A DNA stretch of 50,276 nt from an uncultured Spirochaetaceae bacterium (GTDB lineage: Bacteria; Spirochaetota; Spirochaetia; Sphaerochaetales; Sphaerochaetaceae). The notes beneath the pieces are model-generated. The model saw only the letters and a program-made list of their open reading frames with translations. It searched no databases and had not been told where the DNA came from. Position numbers and translations under genes: made by a program. Shown here piece by piece: positions 1 to 7,428 of the stretch. The stretch lies in the NCBI GenBank assembly GCA_944392705.1, contig CALXXO010000002.1, positions 1 to 50,276 on the forward strand, given 5' to 3'. Each line of letters begins with the position of its first letter. The stretch's first letter is position 1.

Positions 1-666
1 TCTTGGCTTTCTTACATCGCTGAGACGTGGGATATCTTCATCGATAAGTTCATTCAGAAGCAGCTGTGGAAGTTTTATTGCAGCATTGTGGTCTCTAATT
101 TTAAGAGATGCTGGCCATCCTCCGCGGCAGACAAGGTATGCTGTTTCCTCGAGATCCTTGTCTGTTTCCTCATAGATAGGTTCTGGATTATCAAATAGCT
201 GTGAAATTGAGACCTTCCCAGATGAATCCCCTGATTCATATAGTGACATTGTGCGCATCGTGAGCTTGGCGATTCTTCCAAAACCTGTATGCATGGTTGC
301 GGATTTGTGCCTTCCTTCTTCATCTTTCTTCGTCATAGGTGTTGATGAACCGGTAAGGATGAATTGGCCGAAATCATCTCTTTTGTCGATTTCTCTTCGT
401 ACAGAATCCCAGATTGATGGACAGAGTTGCCATTCATCAATTAGCCGTGGTACAGCTCCCTGAAGCAACTTTTCTGGAAAAACTTTCGCTATATCGATAT
501 TCTCTGCGCCTGATATTTCGTCATCCATATAGACAACACTTTCTGCTTTTTGCAGAGCTGTGGTCGTCTTTCCACACCATTTAGGTCCTCGTATATCGAC
601 AGCTCCTGAGATTTTCAGAATTAATTCAAGTTCATCATCAACCAGTCTTTTTCTGTATTCAGCCAT
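1..666 (-). CDS. AAA ATPase of the DUF4143 family, copy 1 (C-terminus beyond window edge)
   Basis: Open reading frame from ATG at 666 to the window edge; 222 codons are visible without a stop. It begins MAEYRKRLVDDELELI and carries a Walker A (GPKWCGKT), a Walker B (LIDEWQ) and the LTGSSTP motif typical of AAA ATPases fused to a C-terminal DUF4143 domain, which lies outside the window. It is clearly paralogous to the 9880-11166 gene (shared GPKWCGKT, LIDEWQ, PSIWD, LTGSSTP and MSLYE blocks). The family is common in spirochaetes and anaerobes and has no settled role. The start has no Shine-Dalgarno: TTGACA, 18 bp, TATTAT, 6 bp, ATG suggests a leaderless message. A 23-bp triple repeat and a 34-bp element shared with the paralogue lie upstream. 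Confidence 0.85.
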   Translation of the reverse strand, partial: MAEYRKRLVDDELELILKISGAVDIRGPKWCGKTTTALQKAESVVYMDDEISGAENIDIAKVFPEKLLQGAVPRLIDEWQLCPSIWDSVRREIDKRDDFGQFILTGSSTPMTKKDEEGRHKSATMHTGFGRIAKLTMRTMSLYESGDSSGKVSISQLFDNPEPIYEETDKDLEETAYLVCRGGWPASLKIRDHNAAIKLPQLLLNELIDEDIPRLSDVRKPR

Positions 667-672
667 ATGATA

Positions 673-702
673 ATAATATTATATGATATAAATAAATGTC
701 AA
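673..702 (-). promoter_or_regulatory. Leaderless-type promoter of ATPase copy 1
   Basis: On the minus strand the -35 TTGACA is at 697-702, the spacer is 18 bp and the -10 TATTAT is at 673-678. Six bases follow, then the ATG ending at 666. Transcription would start at or next to the A of the ATG, and no Shine-Dalgarno is present. Confidence 0.6.
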
Positions 703-705
703 ATC

Positions 706-774
706 CTAATCCGGCAGATTCAAGTCAGCTAATCCGATAGATTCAAATCGCCTAATCCGATAGATTCAAGTCAT
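706..774. repeat. Three tandem 23-bp repeats upstream of ATPase copy 1
   Basis: Three head-to-tail units at 706-728, 729-751 and 752-774 share the core CTAATCCG..AGATTCAA.TC and differ at only a few positions. They sit directly upstream of the TTGACA -35 box at 697-702. The 23-bp period would place repeated protein-binding sites close to one face of the helix, so they may be regulator sites. This is inference. Confidence 0.8.
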
Positions 775-784
775 TATTCTTGAA

Positions 785-818
785 CTATAGGTAAAAATTC
801 TTGCCTACCATAGGTAAA
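785..818 (-). promoter_or_regulatory. 34-bp composite element shared with the paralogous ATPase gene
   Basis: Read on the minus strand, these 34 bases match 9786-9819 at 29 positions without gaps. The element contains an imperfect palindrome built on TACCTA/TAGG half-sites followed by a third half-site, TTACCTATAG. Orientation relative to the downstream gene is the same in both copies. It probably binds a regulator common to the two ATPase genes. Confidence 0.65.
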
Positions 819-898
819 CTTTTGCAATTTCAAACCATTCCAGAAGACATGAATTTTAGTTCTGCTGGTTTTATTGGATTTGTGTATAGTAATTGACT

Positions 899-939
899 TC
901 TAAAAAGGTCCATGGAAGAGCTTATGTTTTCCATGAACC
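899..939 (-). terminator. Probable terminator of the lipoprotein gene
   Basis: Arms at 907-917 and 929-939 pair (CATGGAA/TTCCATG extended by GGT/ACC with one mismatch). On the minus strand the hairpin is followed by CTTTTTAG. It starts 14 bp past the lipoprotein stop codon. Confidence 0.65.
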
Positions 940-952
940 CATTGAAAAAATG

Positions 953-1921
953 TTAGACCAATTCGACTTTCAAGTGAAGAGTAAAGTCGTAATGCAAGAT
1001 CTCGTTATCACGAAGAACCATGGTTTCTATATGCTCAGTGCGATTCACATTATCATACTTCGAATAATCGACAATATATCCAAATGGATATGCACCTCTT
1101 GCATCTTCATCTTTTGCATAATAATCAAAAGCAATGCCGGACGCTGAATTTTTAGTAAAGACGATATCCTTAGCTTTTGCATCCCAATATGTATAACGCA
1201 AAGCCACCTCAGGATCTTCTTTTGAAACTTTGAATGTTATTTCGAATTCATTATCCCTAATTTTCTTAACTTCTGCTTTTGCATTATTACTGCTGTTTTC
1301 TCGTATCTCGCCGTTGACTTCATCCACGCTGACTTCTACATCAACAGCATTTTCAAAAAGTCCATCATATTCTTCGAGTCTTGTACCATTAACATAGATA
1401 CCATCGCCAAACACTATGGAGGAGTAGAAATAGAACATATTAATCTTCAGTCGCTGTTTTTCGACTTTGAATATTTTATCACTTACGAAATTGGAATTTC
1501 CAACTGAGACATTGACACTATCATCTGCTGTATATGACTTGCCGACAAGCATTACCGATTCAACGGGTTCGTTAATAACACCTACATCGATAAATCCATC
1601 AATATCAAAAATCTTCTGGAATGTACCGTAACGGGCAGTTGGATTATTTGAACTATCATATTCATATCTACAGCCGTCATCTTCTTTGACTTCTTCCATA
1701 GTAGGAAGTTTGGGTACACCTGTTTTCAGGTCTGAGAGATATTCCTTTGCTTTGCTTTCTGCATTGGTCTTATCTTCTTCAGTAATTGTTACTGGTGGAT
1801 TTGAATTCCCTCCATGACCAGGGAGCCAATCTGGATCAAAGAATACATACTGTGGTCTGCAGGCTGTCATAGAGATGAGAATAATCGTTGCAGCAATTGC
1901 TAGTTTCATCAGTTTTTTCAT
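953..1921 (-). CDS. Predicted surface lipoprotein of unknown function, probably phase-variable
   Basis: The start is the ATG at 1921, giving MKKLMKLAIAATII..; it has GGAG (1928-1931) six bases upstream. An upstream in-frame codon at 1981 falls inside the promoter and is rejected. The 322-aa product has a basic N-terminus, a hydrophobic stretch and a Cys at about residue 21 (SMTAC), a relaxed spirochaete-type lipobox, so export and lipidation are likely. The rest is acidic and beta-rich, with no family I recognise. It ends just before a hairpin terminator and appears monocistronic. Its promoter has a run of nine G between -35 and -10, the classic layout for slipped-strand on/off switching of surface antigens. 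Function is unknown. Confidence 0.8.
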   Translation of the reverse strand: MKKLMKLAIAATIILISMTACRPQYVFFDPDWLPGHGGNSNPPVTITEEDKTNAESKAKEYLSDLKTGVPKLPTMEEVKEDDGCRYEYDSSNNPTARYGTFQKIFDIDGFIDVGVINEPVESVMLVGKSYTADDSVNVSVGNSNFVSDKIFKVEKQRLKINMFYFYSSIVFGDGIYVNGTRLEEYDGLFENAVDVEVSVDEVNGEIRENSSNNAKAEVKKIRDNEFEITFKVSKEDPEVALRYTYWDAKAKDIVFTKNSASGIAFDYYAKDEDARGAYPFGYIVDYSKYDNVNRTEHIETMVLRDNEILHYDFTLHLKVELV

Positions 1922-1952
1922 CGCTCGCTCCGAAATGAAATTTTCAATCTTG

Positions 1953-1981
1953 ATGCTACCCCCCCCCGTGTATATTGTCAA
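1953..1981 (-). promoter_or_regulatory. Promoter with poly-G spacer (candidate phase-variation switch)
   Basis: On the minus strand: -35 TTGACA at 1976-1981, a spacer of exactly 17 bp (1959-1975) made of eight mixed bases and nine consecutive G (1959-1967), and -10 TAGCAT at 1953-1958. The predicted start near 1946 leaves a 25-nt leader with the SD. Gain or loss of a G would move the spacer off 17 bp. A perfect TATGAA-ATA-TTCATA palindrome lies upstream at 2013-2027 and could be an operator. Confidence 0.75.
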
Positions 1982-2150
1982 TAGTTTATTCCTTGTAGAA
2001 CAAAAAAATATTTATGAAATATTCATATATTGTTAATTTCACAAAATTTATCTTTTAACACATAAAATGGAGCTGTTTTTCTTCATTTCTTGCTCGATAT
2101 AAGGGATTTAAAGAAGAAATTTTATTTAGAGCCGTAAAACTGAAGGGCTA

Positions 2151-2179
2151 TTGCATCTAATCAAAAACATAAGTAATAT
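2151..2179 (+). promoter_or_regulatory. Promoter of tRNA-Leu
   Basis: TTGCAT at 2151-2156, a 17-bp spacer, and TAATAT at 2174-2179. The predicted start near 2186 lies about 13 nt before the mature tRNA 5' end. Confidence 0.55.
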
Positions 2180-2198
2180 CTATTCAGTCGCTTTTTAA

Positions 2199-2282
2199 GC
2201 CCAGATGGCGGAACTGGTAGACGCGCTAGTTTCAGGTACTAGAGCCTGCAAGGGTGTGGGGGTTCGAGTCCCCCTCTGGGCA
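2199..2282 (+). tRNA. tRNA-Leu (anticodon CAG)
   Basis: An 84-nt type II tRNA. The acceptor arms GCCCAGA and TCTGGGC pair, with discriminator A at 2282. The D-loop contains GGTAGA. The anticodon stem CTAGT/ACTAG encloses TTCAGGT, giving anticodon CAG. A long variable arm and the GGTTCGAGTCC T-arm follow. It closely resembles bacterial tRNA-Leu(CAG). The 3' CCA is not encoded (CAT follows), so it must be added after transcription. No repeat of the 3' end was seen nearby that would mark an integration site. Confidence 0.95.
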
Positions 2283-2412
2283 TAATCCTAATTCTTGTCA
2301 ATGAAGTGAATTAAGTTTCCGCATTGAAGACAGTTAAGCCAAATACATCTATCAATATAGAAGACAGGTGTCTCTAAATCCGCTGAAAACAGAAATTGTT
2401 GCTTTTGTAAGA

Positions 2413-2453
2413 AAGCAGGTTCAGCCTTCCTGCTTACAGATTAGCTGAACCTG
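2413..2453 (-). terminator. Terminator region of the sugar operon, with two alternative hairpins
   Basis: Perfect 10-bp arms CAGGTTCAGC (2416-2425) and GCTGAACCTG (2444-2453) overlap a second pair, AAGCAGG (2413-2419) and CCTGCTT (2429-2435). The two hairpins cannot form together. On the minus strand the shorter one is followed by TCTTAC. Placed just after the glycosidase stop codon (2462), this is most simply the operon terminator. Confidence 0.55.
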
Positions 2454-2461
2454 TACAGAGC

Positions 2462-3391
2462 TCATTCATTTACTTTGAAACCGAATTTCTCTATATACCT
2501 TCCGCTGTGTCCATTCCTTGATTTGACGGATACGCCCCAATAATTTCCGATCCATTCTCCATCATTGCCTTCTGGAATGTATATTCCACTGGCCCTGTTT
2601 TCGAATTCCGCAACTGGTTTGAAATTCAGGCCATCAGTACTGAAATATAGATATTGGTGTCCATTTGGATCTTCCCAGTTTCCTCTATACATATATCCTT
2701 CATTTTCTTTGTCTTTCAGTCCGGAGAGAAGCAATACTCCATTTTTATATGTCCAGACAGAGAATGCGTGTCCCCTGATTATAGGGTTCCCCTCATAGTA
2801 TTTATATGGTCCAAATGGAGTCTCGGAAAATGCAACTCCAAGCATTGAAAAGTCCCCATCATCTTTTGCATAGGTCATTCCCTTGAAATAAGTCATCCAT
2901 TTGCCATTGAAATAGATTGTAGACACATCATCCACTGAGCTGTCATTCCACGATCCGGGTTTTCCATGGAAGAGGATTGGATTGTCTCCTAATCTGTTGA
3001 ATGGGCCATCTGGAGAATCTGCGACAGCAAGATTGCAGTTTCTTGGTTCGTTTTTATAGTTACGGCCAACACCGATATACCACATATAGTATTTATCATT
3101 GTATTTGAACACATTGGCTGTAAGGACTCCTCCATTGTCCCAACCATTTTCAGATGGGGCCAATGCGACAATGCCTTTATCCCATTTAATTCCATCGGGT
3201 GATGTTGTCATCATTATTCTGCAATGGTCGAAGTGATCATAAGGCTTCTCTGCAACATGGTCCGTGTACCAAAAATAATACCGATCATTATATTTAATGA
3301 TATTCGACGGATCGTGATTGTTGTTCTGTGGCAAGCCAGTTGTTGGCATTGCTATTCTTTCCACTTTGAATAATTCTTCTGGTATCATCAT
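2462..3391 (-). CDS. Cytoplasmic five-bladed beta-propeller glycosidase (GH43/GH117-like)
   Basis: A 309-aa protein with repeated propeller-blade signatures: HDPSNIIKYNDRYYFWYT near residue 26, the SPDGIKW and SPDGPF motifs, a central DDVSTIYFNGKW, and FSTDG. The fold matches GH43/GH62/GH117-type glycosidases, in which an early Asp is usually catalytic (here HDPS). There is no signal peptide, so it would act in the cytosol on sugars brought in by the ABC transporter encoded just upstream. The ATG overlaps the SD region behind the permease stop. It is last in the LacI-controlled operon. The exact substrate is unknown; an arabinoside, an anhydro-sugar or another modified disaccharide are all possible. 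Confidence 0.7.
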   Translation of the reverse strand: MMIPEELFKVERIAMPTTGLPQNNNHDPSNIIKYNDRYYFWYTDHVAEKPYDHFDHCRIMMTTSPDGIKWDKGIVALAPSENGWDNGGVLTANVFKYNDKYYMWYIGVGRNYKNEPRNCNLAVADSPDGPFNRLGDNPILFHGKPGSWNDSSVDDVSTIYFNGKWMTYFKGMTYAKDDGDFSMLGVAFSETPFGPYKYYEGNPIIRGHAFSVWTYKNGVLLLSGLKDKENEGYMYRGNWEDPNGHQYLYFSTDGLNFKPVAEFENRASGIYIPEGNDGEWIGNYWGVSVKSRNGHSGRYIEKFGFKVNE

Positions 3392-3395
3392 TTTC

Positions 3396-4241
3396 TCATT
3401 CCTTTCCCGAGCCTTCGATTATTCCTTTCACCATCTGACGGTTGAAGATAAGGTAGAGTACAAGTATTGGCAGCACGCTCAGGGTTGTTGCTGCAAGGAG
3501 GATTCCATATCCACCATTCATGGAAACATCTCCGATGCTTCTTAGAAGGGCCGTAACTGTAAGTTGTTCTCGTCTGCTAATGATTATTATTGGCCAAAGG
3601 AAGTCATTCCATGTGTTCATGAATATCAGGATTGCGAGAGAGAATATCGCGGGGGTAAGCATCGGAAAAGCAATGCGGAATAATATCTTGGTTTCCGTTG
3701 CTCCTTCGATTCTTGCCGCTTCCATAGTCTCTGTAGGAACTCCATTAGCGGCAAAAGAACGTAACATGAAAATTCCAAATGCAGGTACTAGCCCTGGCAG
3801 AATCAAAGACCATAGCTTATTTGCACCTCCCATTGCTCTGAAAAGAAGATATGTTGGAACCAGCCTTGTTTCCAATGGAAGCATCAGAGTTGCCAGGACA
3901 AGCATGAAAAGGAAGTTTTTCCATGGGAATTTGTATTTGGCGAATGTAAAACCTGCCATCGTACAGAATAGACAAGCTCCTAATGTTGTTATAACCGTGA
4001 CTATCACGCTATTTGCCATCGCTGATAAAAATGGCCATTGCCTGAATAATTCTTGATATTTGCTTAGGCTGAAACTTCTTGGAAGTATATTAGGTGTAAG
4101 CGTAAAGATTTCATAATCTTCCTTGAAACTTCCGGAAATCATGAGAACAAAAGGAAAACAGCAGATAACAATTATCACTGCCAGAAGAAGCAATGAAAGA
4201 AGTGTGAAACAGTATTTCTTTATCTTTTCAGATTTCATCAT
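3396..4241 (-). CDS. Carbohydrate ABC transporter permease, MalG/CUT1 type
   Basis: A 281-aa inner-membrane protein with about six membrane segments. It carries the EAA loop EAARIEGATETKILFRIAFPMLTPA, which docks to the ATPase subunit, and an NTWNDFLWP motif near the C-terminus typical of CUT1 MalG-like permeases. Its start overlaps the stop of the MalF-like gene by 4 bp, so the two are translationally coupled. With the partner permease and binding protein it forms a sugar importer. No ATPase subunit is encoded in this operon, as is common for CUT1 systems that share an MsmK-type ATPase. Confidence 0.92.
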   Translation of the reverse strand: MMKSEKIKKYCFTLLSLLLLAVIIVICCFPFVLMISGSFKEDYEIFTLTPNILPRSFSLSKYQELFRQWPFLSAMANSVIVTVITTLGACLFCTMAGFTFAKYKFPWKNFLFMLVLATLMLPLETRLVPTYLLFRAMGGANKLWSLILPGLVPAFGIFMLRSFAANGVPTETMEAARIEGATETKILFRIAFPMLTPAIFSLAILIFMNTWNDFLWPIIIISRREQLTVTALLRSIGDVSMNGGYGILLAATTLSVLPILVLYLIFNRQMVKGIIEGSGKE

Positions 4242-5122
4242 TTTCCCTCCTCTGTTTTCCCATAATAGAATTTGACCAGCAGGAAACTGAAAACTATGAG
4301 CATTGCAAACAATATGTATGAAAGCGCGGATGAGTATCCCATCTTTGAGAATTCAAAAGCATTCCTGTACACGTAATAGACAAGGGTTGTTGAAGAGTTT
4401 ACAGGTCCTCCGTTTGTAAGAACCATAACATCGCTCACATTCTGGAAAATCCAGATTGTTGAAATCAAGGAGACGAAGAATATCTCTGAACTCATCAAAG
4501 GAATTGTAATGCGGAAGAATTTCCTGATTGGCCCACAGCCGTCAAGTGCTGCGGCTTCGTGAACTGATTCAGGTATTTTCTGCATTCCAGCAAGGAGAAC
4601 AAGCGCAAAGTAGCCTGTCATTCTCCAGATATTCATAAACGCTATCGATACTTTGGAGAGCTCCGGTGTATCGAGCCAGCCTATTCTTGTTCCAATGATT
4701 GCGTTTATAAGTCCGCCATCAGATGTCAAAAGTATCCTGAAGACAATAGCAACGATGGCAGAAGCGGTAATGTATGGCAGTAGTATTACAGATCGATATA
4801 TAGTTGTCCCGATTAATTTCTTGCTATTAAGAATCACAGCAAGGATTAAGGCAAGAAAAGTCCTTGCTGGAACAATATAAAGCCATAGCAGAAACGTATT
4901 TCCCAGAGACTTCCAGAATAGCGGATCCTGGAATGCTTTTCCGTAGTTGTCAAAACCGACCAGGGACATAGAAATCAGGCCATCGTAGTCGGTGAAGCTG
5001 ATGAACAGTCCATACAGAGCGGGGTATAGCTGTAACCACAGGAAAAGTATTATGAACGGAGAAAGCCATGCATAGCAGTGCCTTTTCCGCTTTATTTCAA
5101 TCCATGTATTTCCCGGTTTCAC
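4238..5122 (-). CDS. Carbohydrate ABC transporter permease, MalF/CUT1 type
   Basis: Inner-membrane permease with about six membrane segments and the EAA loop HEAAALDGCGPIRKFFRITIPLM. I choose the GTG at 5122 (VKPGNTWIEIKRKRHCYAW..), which has AGGAG ten bases upstream. The longer frame would begin with a TTG at 5164 inside a strong hairpin (5149-5177), which is unlikely. From GTG the protein has 294 residues, normal for MalF/UgpA-like proteins of CUT1 importers. It lies between the binding-protein gene and the MalG-like gene. Confidence 0.9.
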   Translation of the reverse strand: MKPGNTWIEIKRKRHCYAWLSPFIILFLWLQLYPALYGLFISFTDYDGLISMSLVGFDNYGKAFQDPLFWKSLGNTFLLWLYIVPARTFLALILAVILNSKKLIGTTIYRSVILLPYITASAIVAIVFRILLTSDGGLINAIIGTRIGWLDTPELSKVSIAFMNIWRMTGYFALVLLAGMQKIPESVHEAAALDGCGPIRKFFRITIPLMSSEIFFVSLISTIWIFQNVSDVMVLTNGGPVNSSTTLVYYVYRNAFEFSKMGYSSALSYILFAMLIVFSFLLVKFYYGKTEEGK

Positions 5123-5148
5123 TTGGATAGTTCTCCTTTTCAAGTTGC

Positions 5149-5177
5149 ATGGCAGGGCTTGCAATCAGCCCTGCCAT
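5149..5177 (-). promoter_or_regulatory. Intercistronic hairpin between binding-protein and permease genes
   Basis: A perfect 11-bp stem (5149-5159 with 5167-5177; core GGCAGGGCT/AGCCCTGCC) with a 7-nt loop, six bases after the binding-protein stop. No T-run follows on the minus strand. Hairpins here in binding-protein-dependent operons typically stabilise the upstream message or reduce read-through, keeping the binding protein in excess over the permeases. Confidence 0.7.
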
Positions 5178-5182
5178 AGGTA

Positions 5183-6487
5183 TCAGATTGCTTCAATCTG
5201 GGCTTTCATAGCTGCAACTGCAGAAGCTGCATCTGGATAAGTATTGTTAAGGAACATTTCTCCCAATACTGTGGATATTATTGTTCCAATCTCTGCGGAT
5301 CTTCTGTCTACGAATGGAAGAACCAGATTTTCTTTGTTCTCAAGAATGTCCTTGGAAAGTATAGATACGACTTTCTCTCCGCCATATGCAGGCCATGGAT
5401 CGACACCTTCTCCTGAGGCTACTGCTTCAAGGCCTGGAATGAAGCCTGTACTGTACTTAGCCATGATCCCTGCTTCATTTACATTGCAGAAAAGCATATC
5501 GGCTTCGACAGTCTGTGTTAAATACTTCAGGATATCAGCGGCAATTTCAGGTTCATCTGTATTTTCGCTTATTGCCCAGTATTCTGTGTTGTGGATATAG
5601 GTAGCAGGACCCTCCTCTGCAAATTTCATAATCGGAGCAATTCCGATATCCCCATATCCACCATTTCCGGTCGGGTCGACATTTGTTTCATAATATGCAG
5701 CATTTGCGCCAGGGCCTGGGAATGCTGCAATAAGACCGGCATTGTATGCCGTCCAGTATTCGGTTGAGTCGCTTTGGATACTCTGGTGGAAAATACCAGC
5801 ATCCCAGCATTTCTGCAGCAATTCAATGGCTTCTTCTGCTTTGTCCAATGATATGCTTCCATCGTCATTCAGGACTTTTCCTCCAAGCATATAAAGGAAG
5901 TCATAGAACATATTGTCGCAATTTGCATTGGATGGATCCCATGCACCTGCAAAGTATCCATTATCTTTTAAAATCAATGCCTGCTCAAAGAATTCATCAA
6001 ATGTTTTTGGCGGTACTAATCCAAGCTTATCATATACATCCTTCCTATATAGGAATACATATTGGTTTGTCACCTGGTTAGGAATTCCATAAATCTTCCC
6101 ATCCACAGTAGCCGGTGCAAGGACATTTACAGTGTTATCCATATCAATCAAATCCGTTACATCTTTCAAAAGTCCTGCCAGAGCAAGCTGATTTACGAAT
6201 TCATCATGGATGATCATGATATCGGGATCGGTGTCGCCTTGGCTGAGTGCGATTCTCATTTTTGTTGGATATTCTGCATAAGAGTATTTCTCGAACCTTA
6301 TGTCGATATCTGGATGTTGTTCCATATAATCCTGCAGAACGATTTCTGCAACAGACACAAGATGGGCGCCACCCATGACAGTAATGGTTGTTTTTCCTTT
6401 GGAATCAGCCGTTTCGCTATTGCCACCAGCAAATACCGATACAGTCATCAATGCGCAAAGAATGATTGCGATTATACGTTTCCTCAT
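5183..6487 (-). CDS. Extracellular solute-binding protein, family 1 (sugar ABC transporter)
   Basis: A 434-aa exported protein. The N-terminus MRKRIIAIILCALMTVSVFAGG is a signal peptide with likely cleavage after VFA; the following GGNSET is typical of spirochaete family 1 binding proteins. The mature part has the expected fold signatures (TITVMGGAHL, DYMEQHPDIDIRFE, DPDIMIIHDEF). It starts with AGGAGG seven bases upstream and lies 14 bp after the kinase gene. It should deliver an oligosaccharide to the two CUT1 permeases; the ligand cannot be named from sequence. A hairpin directly downstream may raise its level relative to the permeases. Confidence 0.92.
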   Translation of the reverse strand: MRKRIIAIILCALMTVSVFAGGNSETADSKGKTTITVMGGAHLVSVAEIVLQDYMEQHPDIDIRFEKYSYAEYPTKMRIALSQGDTDPDIMIIHDEFVNQLALAGLLKDVTDLIDMDNTVNVLAPATVDGKIYGIPNQVTNQYVFLYRKDVYDKLGLVPPKTFDEFFEQALILKDNGYFAGAWDPSNANCDNMFYDFLYMLGGKVLNDDGSISLDKAEEAIELLQKCWDAGIFHQSIQSDSTEYWTAYNAGLIAAFPGPGANAAYYETNVDPTGNGGYGDIGIAPIMKFAEEGPATYIHNTEYWAISENTDEPEIAADILKYLTQTVEADMLFCNVNEAGIMAKYSTGFIPGLEAVASGEGVDPWPAYGGEKVVSILSKDILENKENLVLPFVDRRSAEIGTIISTVLGEMFLNNTYPDAASAVAAMKAQIEAI

Positions 6488-6501
6488 TTTGATTCCTCCT
6501 T

Positions 6502-7428
6502 TTACAGTCTTCTGACTGTTATCTTTTCTTGAAATTCGAGCACCTCTGCCTTATCAATCACCGCAATTCTTTTAGAAACGGAGTTTGCAACTCCCGCTGC
6601 CATCGCAAATCGGAAGGCTTCTTCATCTGTTTTCCTCTCGAGAATTGCTAAGGCAAAACCTGCTACGGTTGAATCACCGCATCCGATTGTCGATAGGACG
6701 GGGATGTTGGGAACATCTGCAATGAAAACTCCATCTTTTGATATGAGAAGTCCTCCAGCAGCTCCCATAGATACAAGTACTCTTTCTGAATCGATTCCTG
6801 ATGAATTTACTTGTCCGACTATTTCTTCAATATTTTGGGACAGTGCCATACCTGATAATTCTGAAAGCTCATTCTGATTTGGTTTCCAGAAAGCATAGTG
6901 GCCAGCGCGTGCTTCTACAAGTTCCTTGCCATTTGAATCCAGAAAGCACAAAGCTCCTTTTTCTCTGCAAATATTGGAAATGCTTGCATACACATCTTTA
7001 GGAGCACCTGGTATTGAAGCCCCCGAGCATATAACTATATCTCCGTTGCAGATATCTTCTGTAAGCATGGTGATGAGCTTTTCATACTGTTCATTGCTGA
7101 CAGTCGGACCAAGCTCTATGATTTCCGTCTCTTTATCAGCAGCCCTATCAATTATGTTGATAGTTTCCCTTGAATTATCTTCGACCTGCACACTGCGGAG
7201 ACTACAGAAAGGAGATATCGCTTCTTTTATGAATTTCCCATTTTGCCCGCCTAGGAAACAATAAAGGACGGAGGTTCCTCCAAGGCAGTGGAGGGCTTTT
7301 GCTACATTGACACCCTTCCCACCAGCCGTGATTTCAGGCACCAGTTCTTTATATTTGAACCCCGGGATAAAGTTGCGGATGGTGTAGGATCTGTCTATAT
7401 TTGGATTTAAACACAATGCTCTAATCAT
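6502..7428 (-). CDS. PfkB-family sugar-phosphate kinase (1-phosphofructokinase/tagatose-6-P kinase type)
   Basis: A 308-aa ribokinase-fold kinase of the LacC/FruK/PfkB branch. The N-terminal substrate signature is GGKGVNVA (residues 36-43), and the C-terminal ATP/anion-hole signature is GCGDSTVAG with catalytic Asp near residue 252. These enzymes phosphorylate fructose 1-phosphate, tagatose 6-phosphate or fructose 6-phosphate to the bisphosphate, which the adjacent class II aldolase would cleave. The start codon overlaps the aldolase stop by 4 bp. The exact sugar phosphate is not determined by motifs. Confidence 0.88.
   Translation of the reverse strand: MIRALCLNPNIDRSYTIRNFIPGFKYKELVPEITAGGKGVNVAKALHCLGGTSVLYCFLGGQNGKFIKEAISPFCSLRSVQVEDNSRETINIIDRAADKETEIIELGPTVSNEQYEKLITMLTEDICNGDIVICSGASIPGAPKDVYASISNICREKGALCFLDSNGKELVEARAGHYAFWKPNQNELSELSGMALSQNIEEIVGQVNSSGIDSERVLVSMGAAGGLLISKDGVFIADVPNIPVLSTIGCGDSTVAGFALAILERKTDEEAFRFAMAAGVANSVSKRIAVIDKAEVLEFQEKITVRRL

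Noticed and set aside
893..1147. 84-aa frame on the plus strand
   Set aside because: It lies antisense over the lipoprotein terminator and 3' end, has no SD and no recognisable sequence.
2199..2282. tRNA-Leu as an integration site for the neighbouring island
   Set aside because: No copy of the tRNA 3' end and no integrase are visible in the window.
5123..5164. N-terminal extension of the MalF-like permease from TTG
   Set aside because: The TTG lies in a hairpin without an SD; the GTG at 5122 has a good one.
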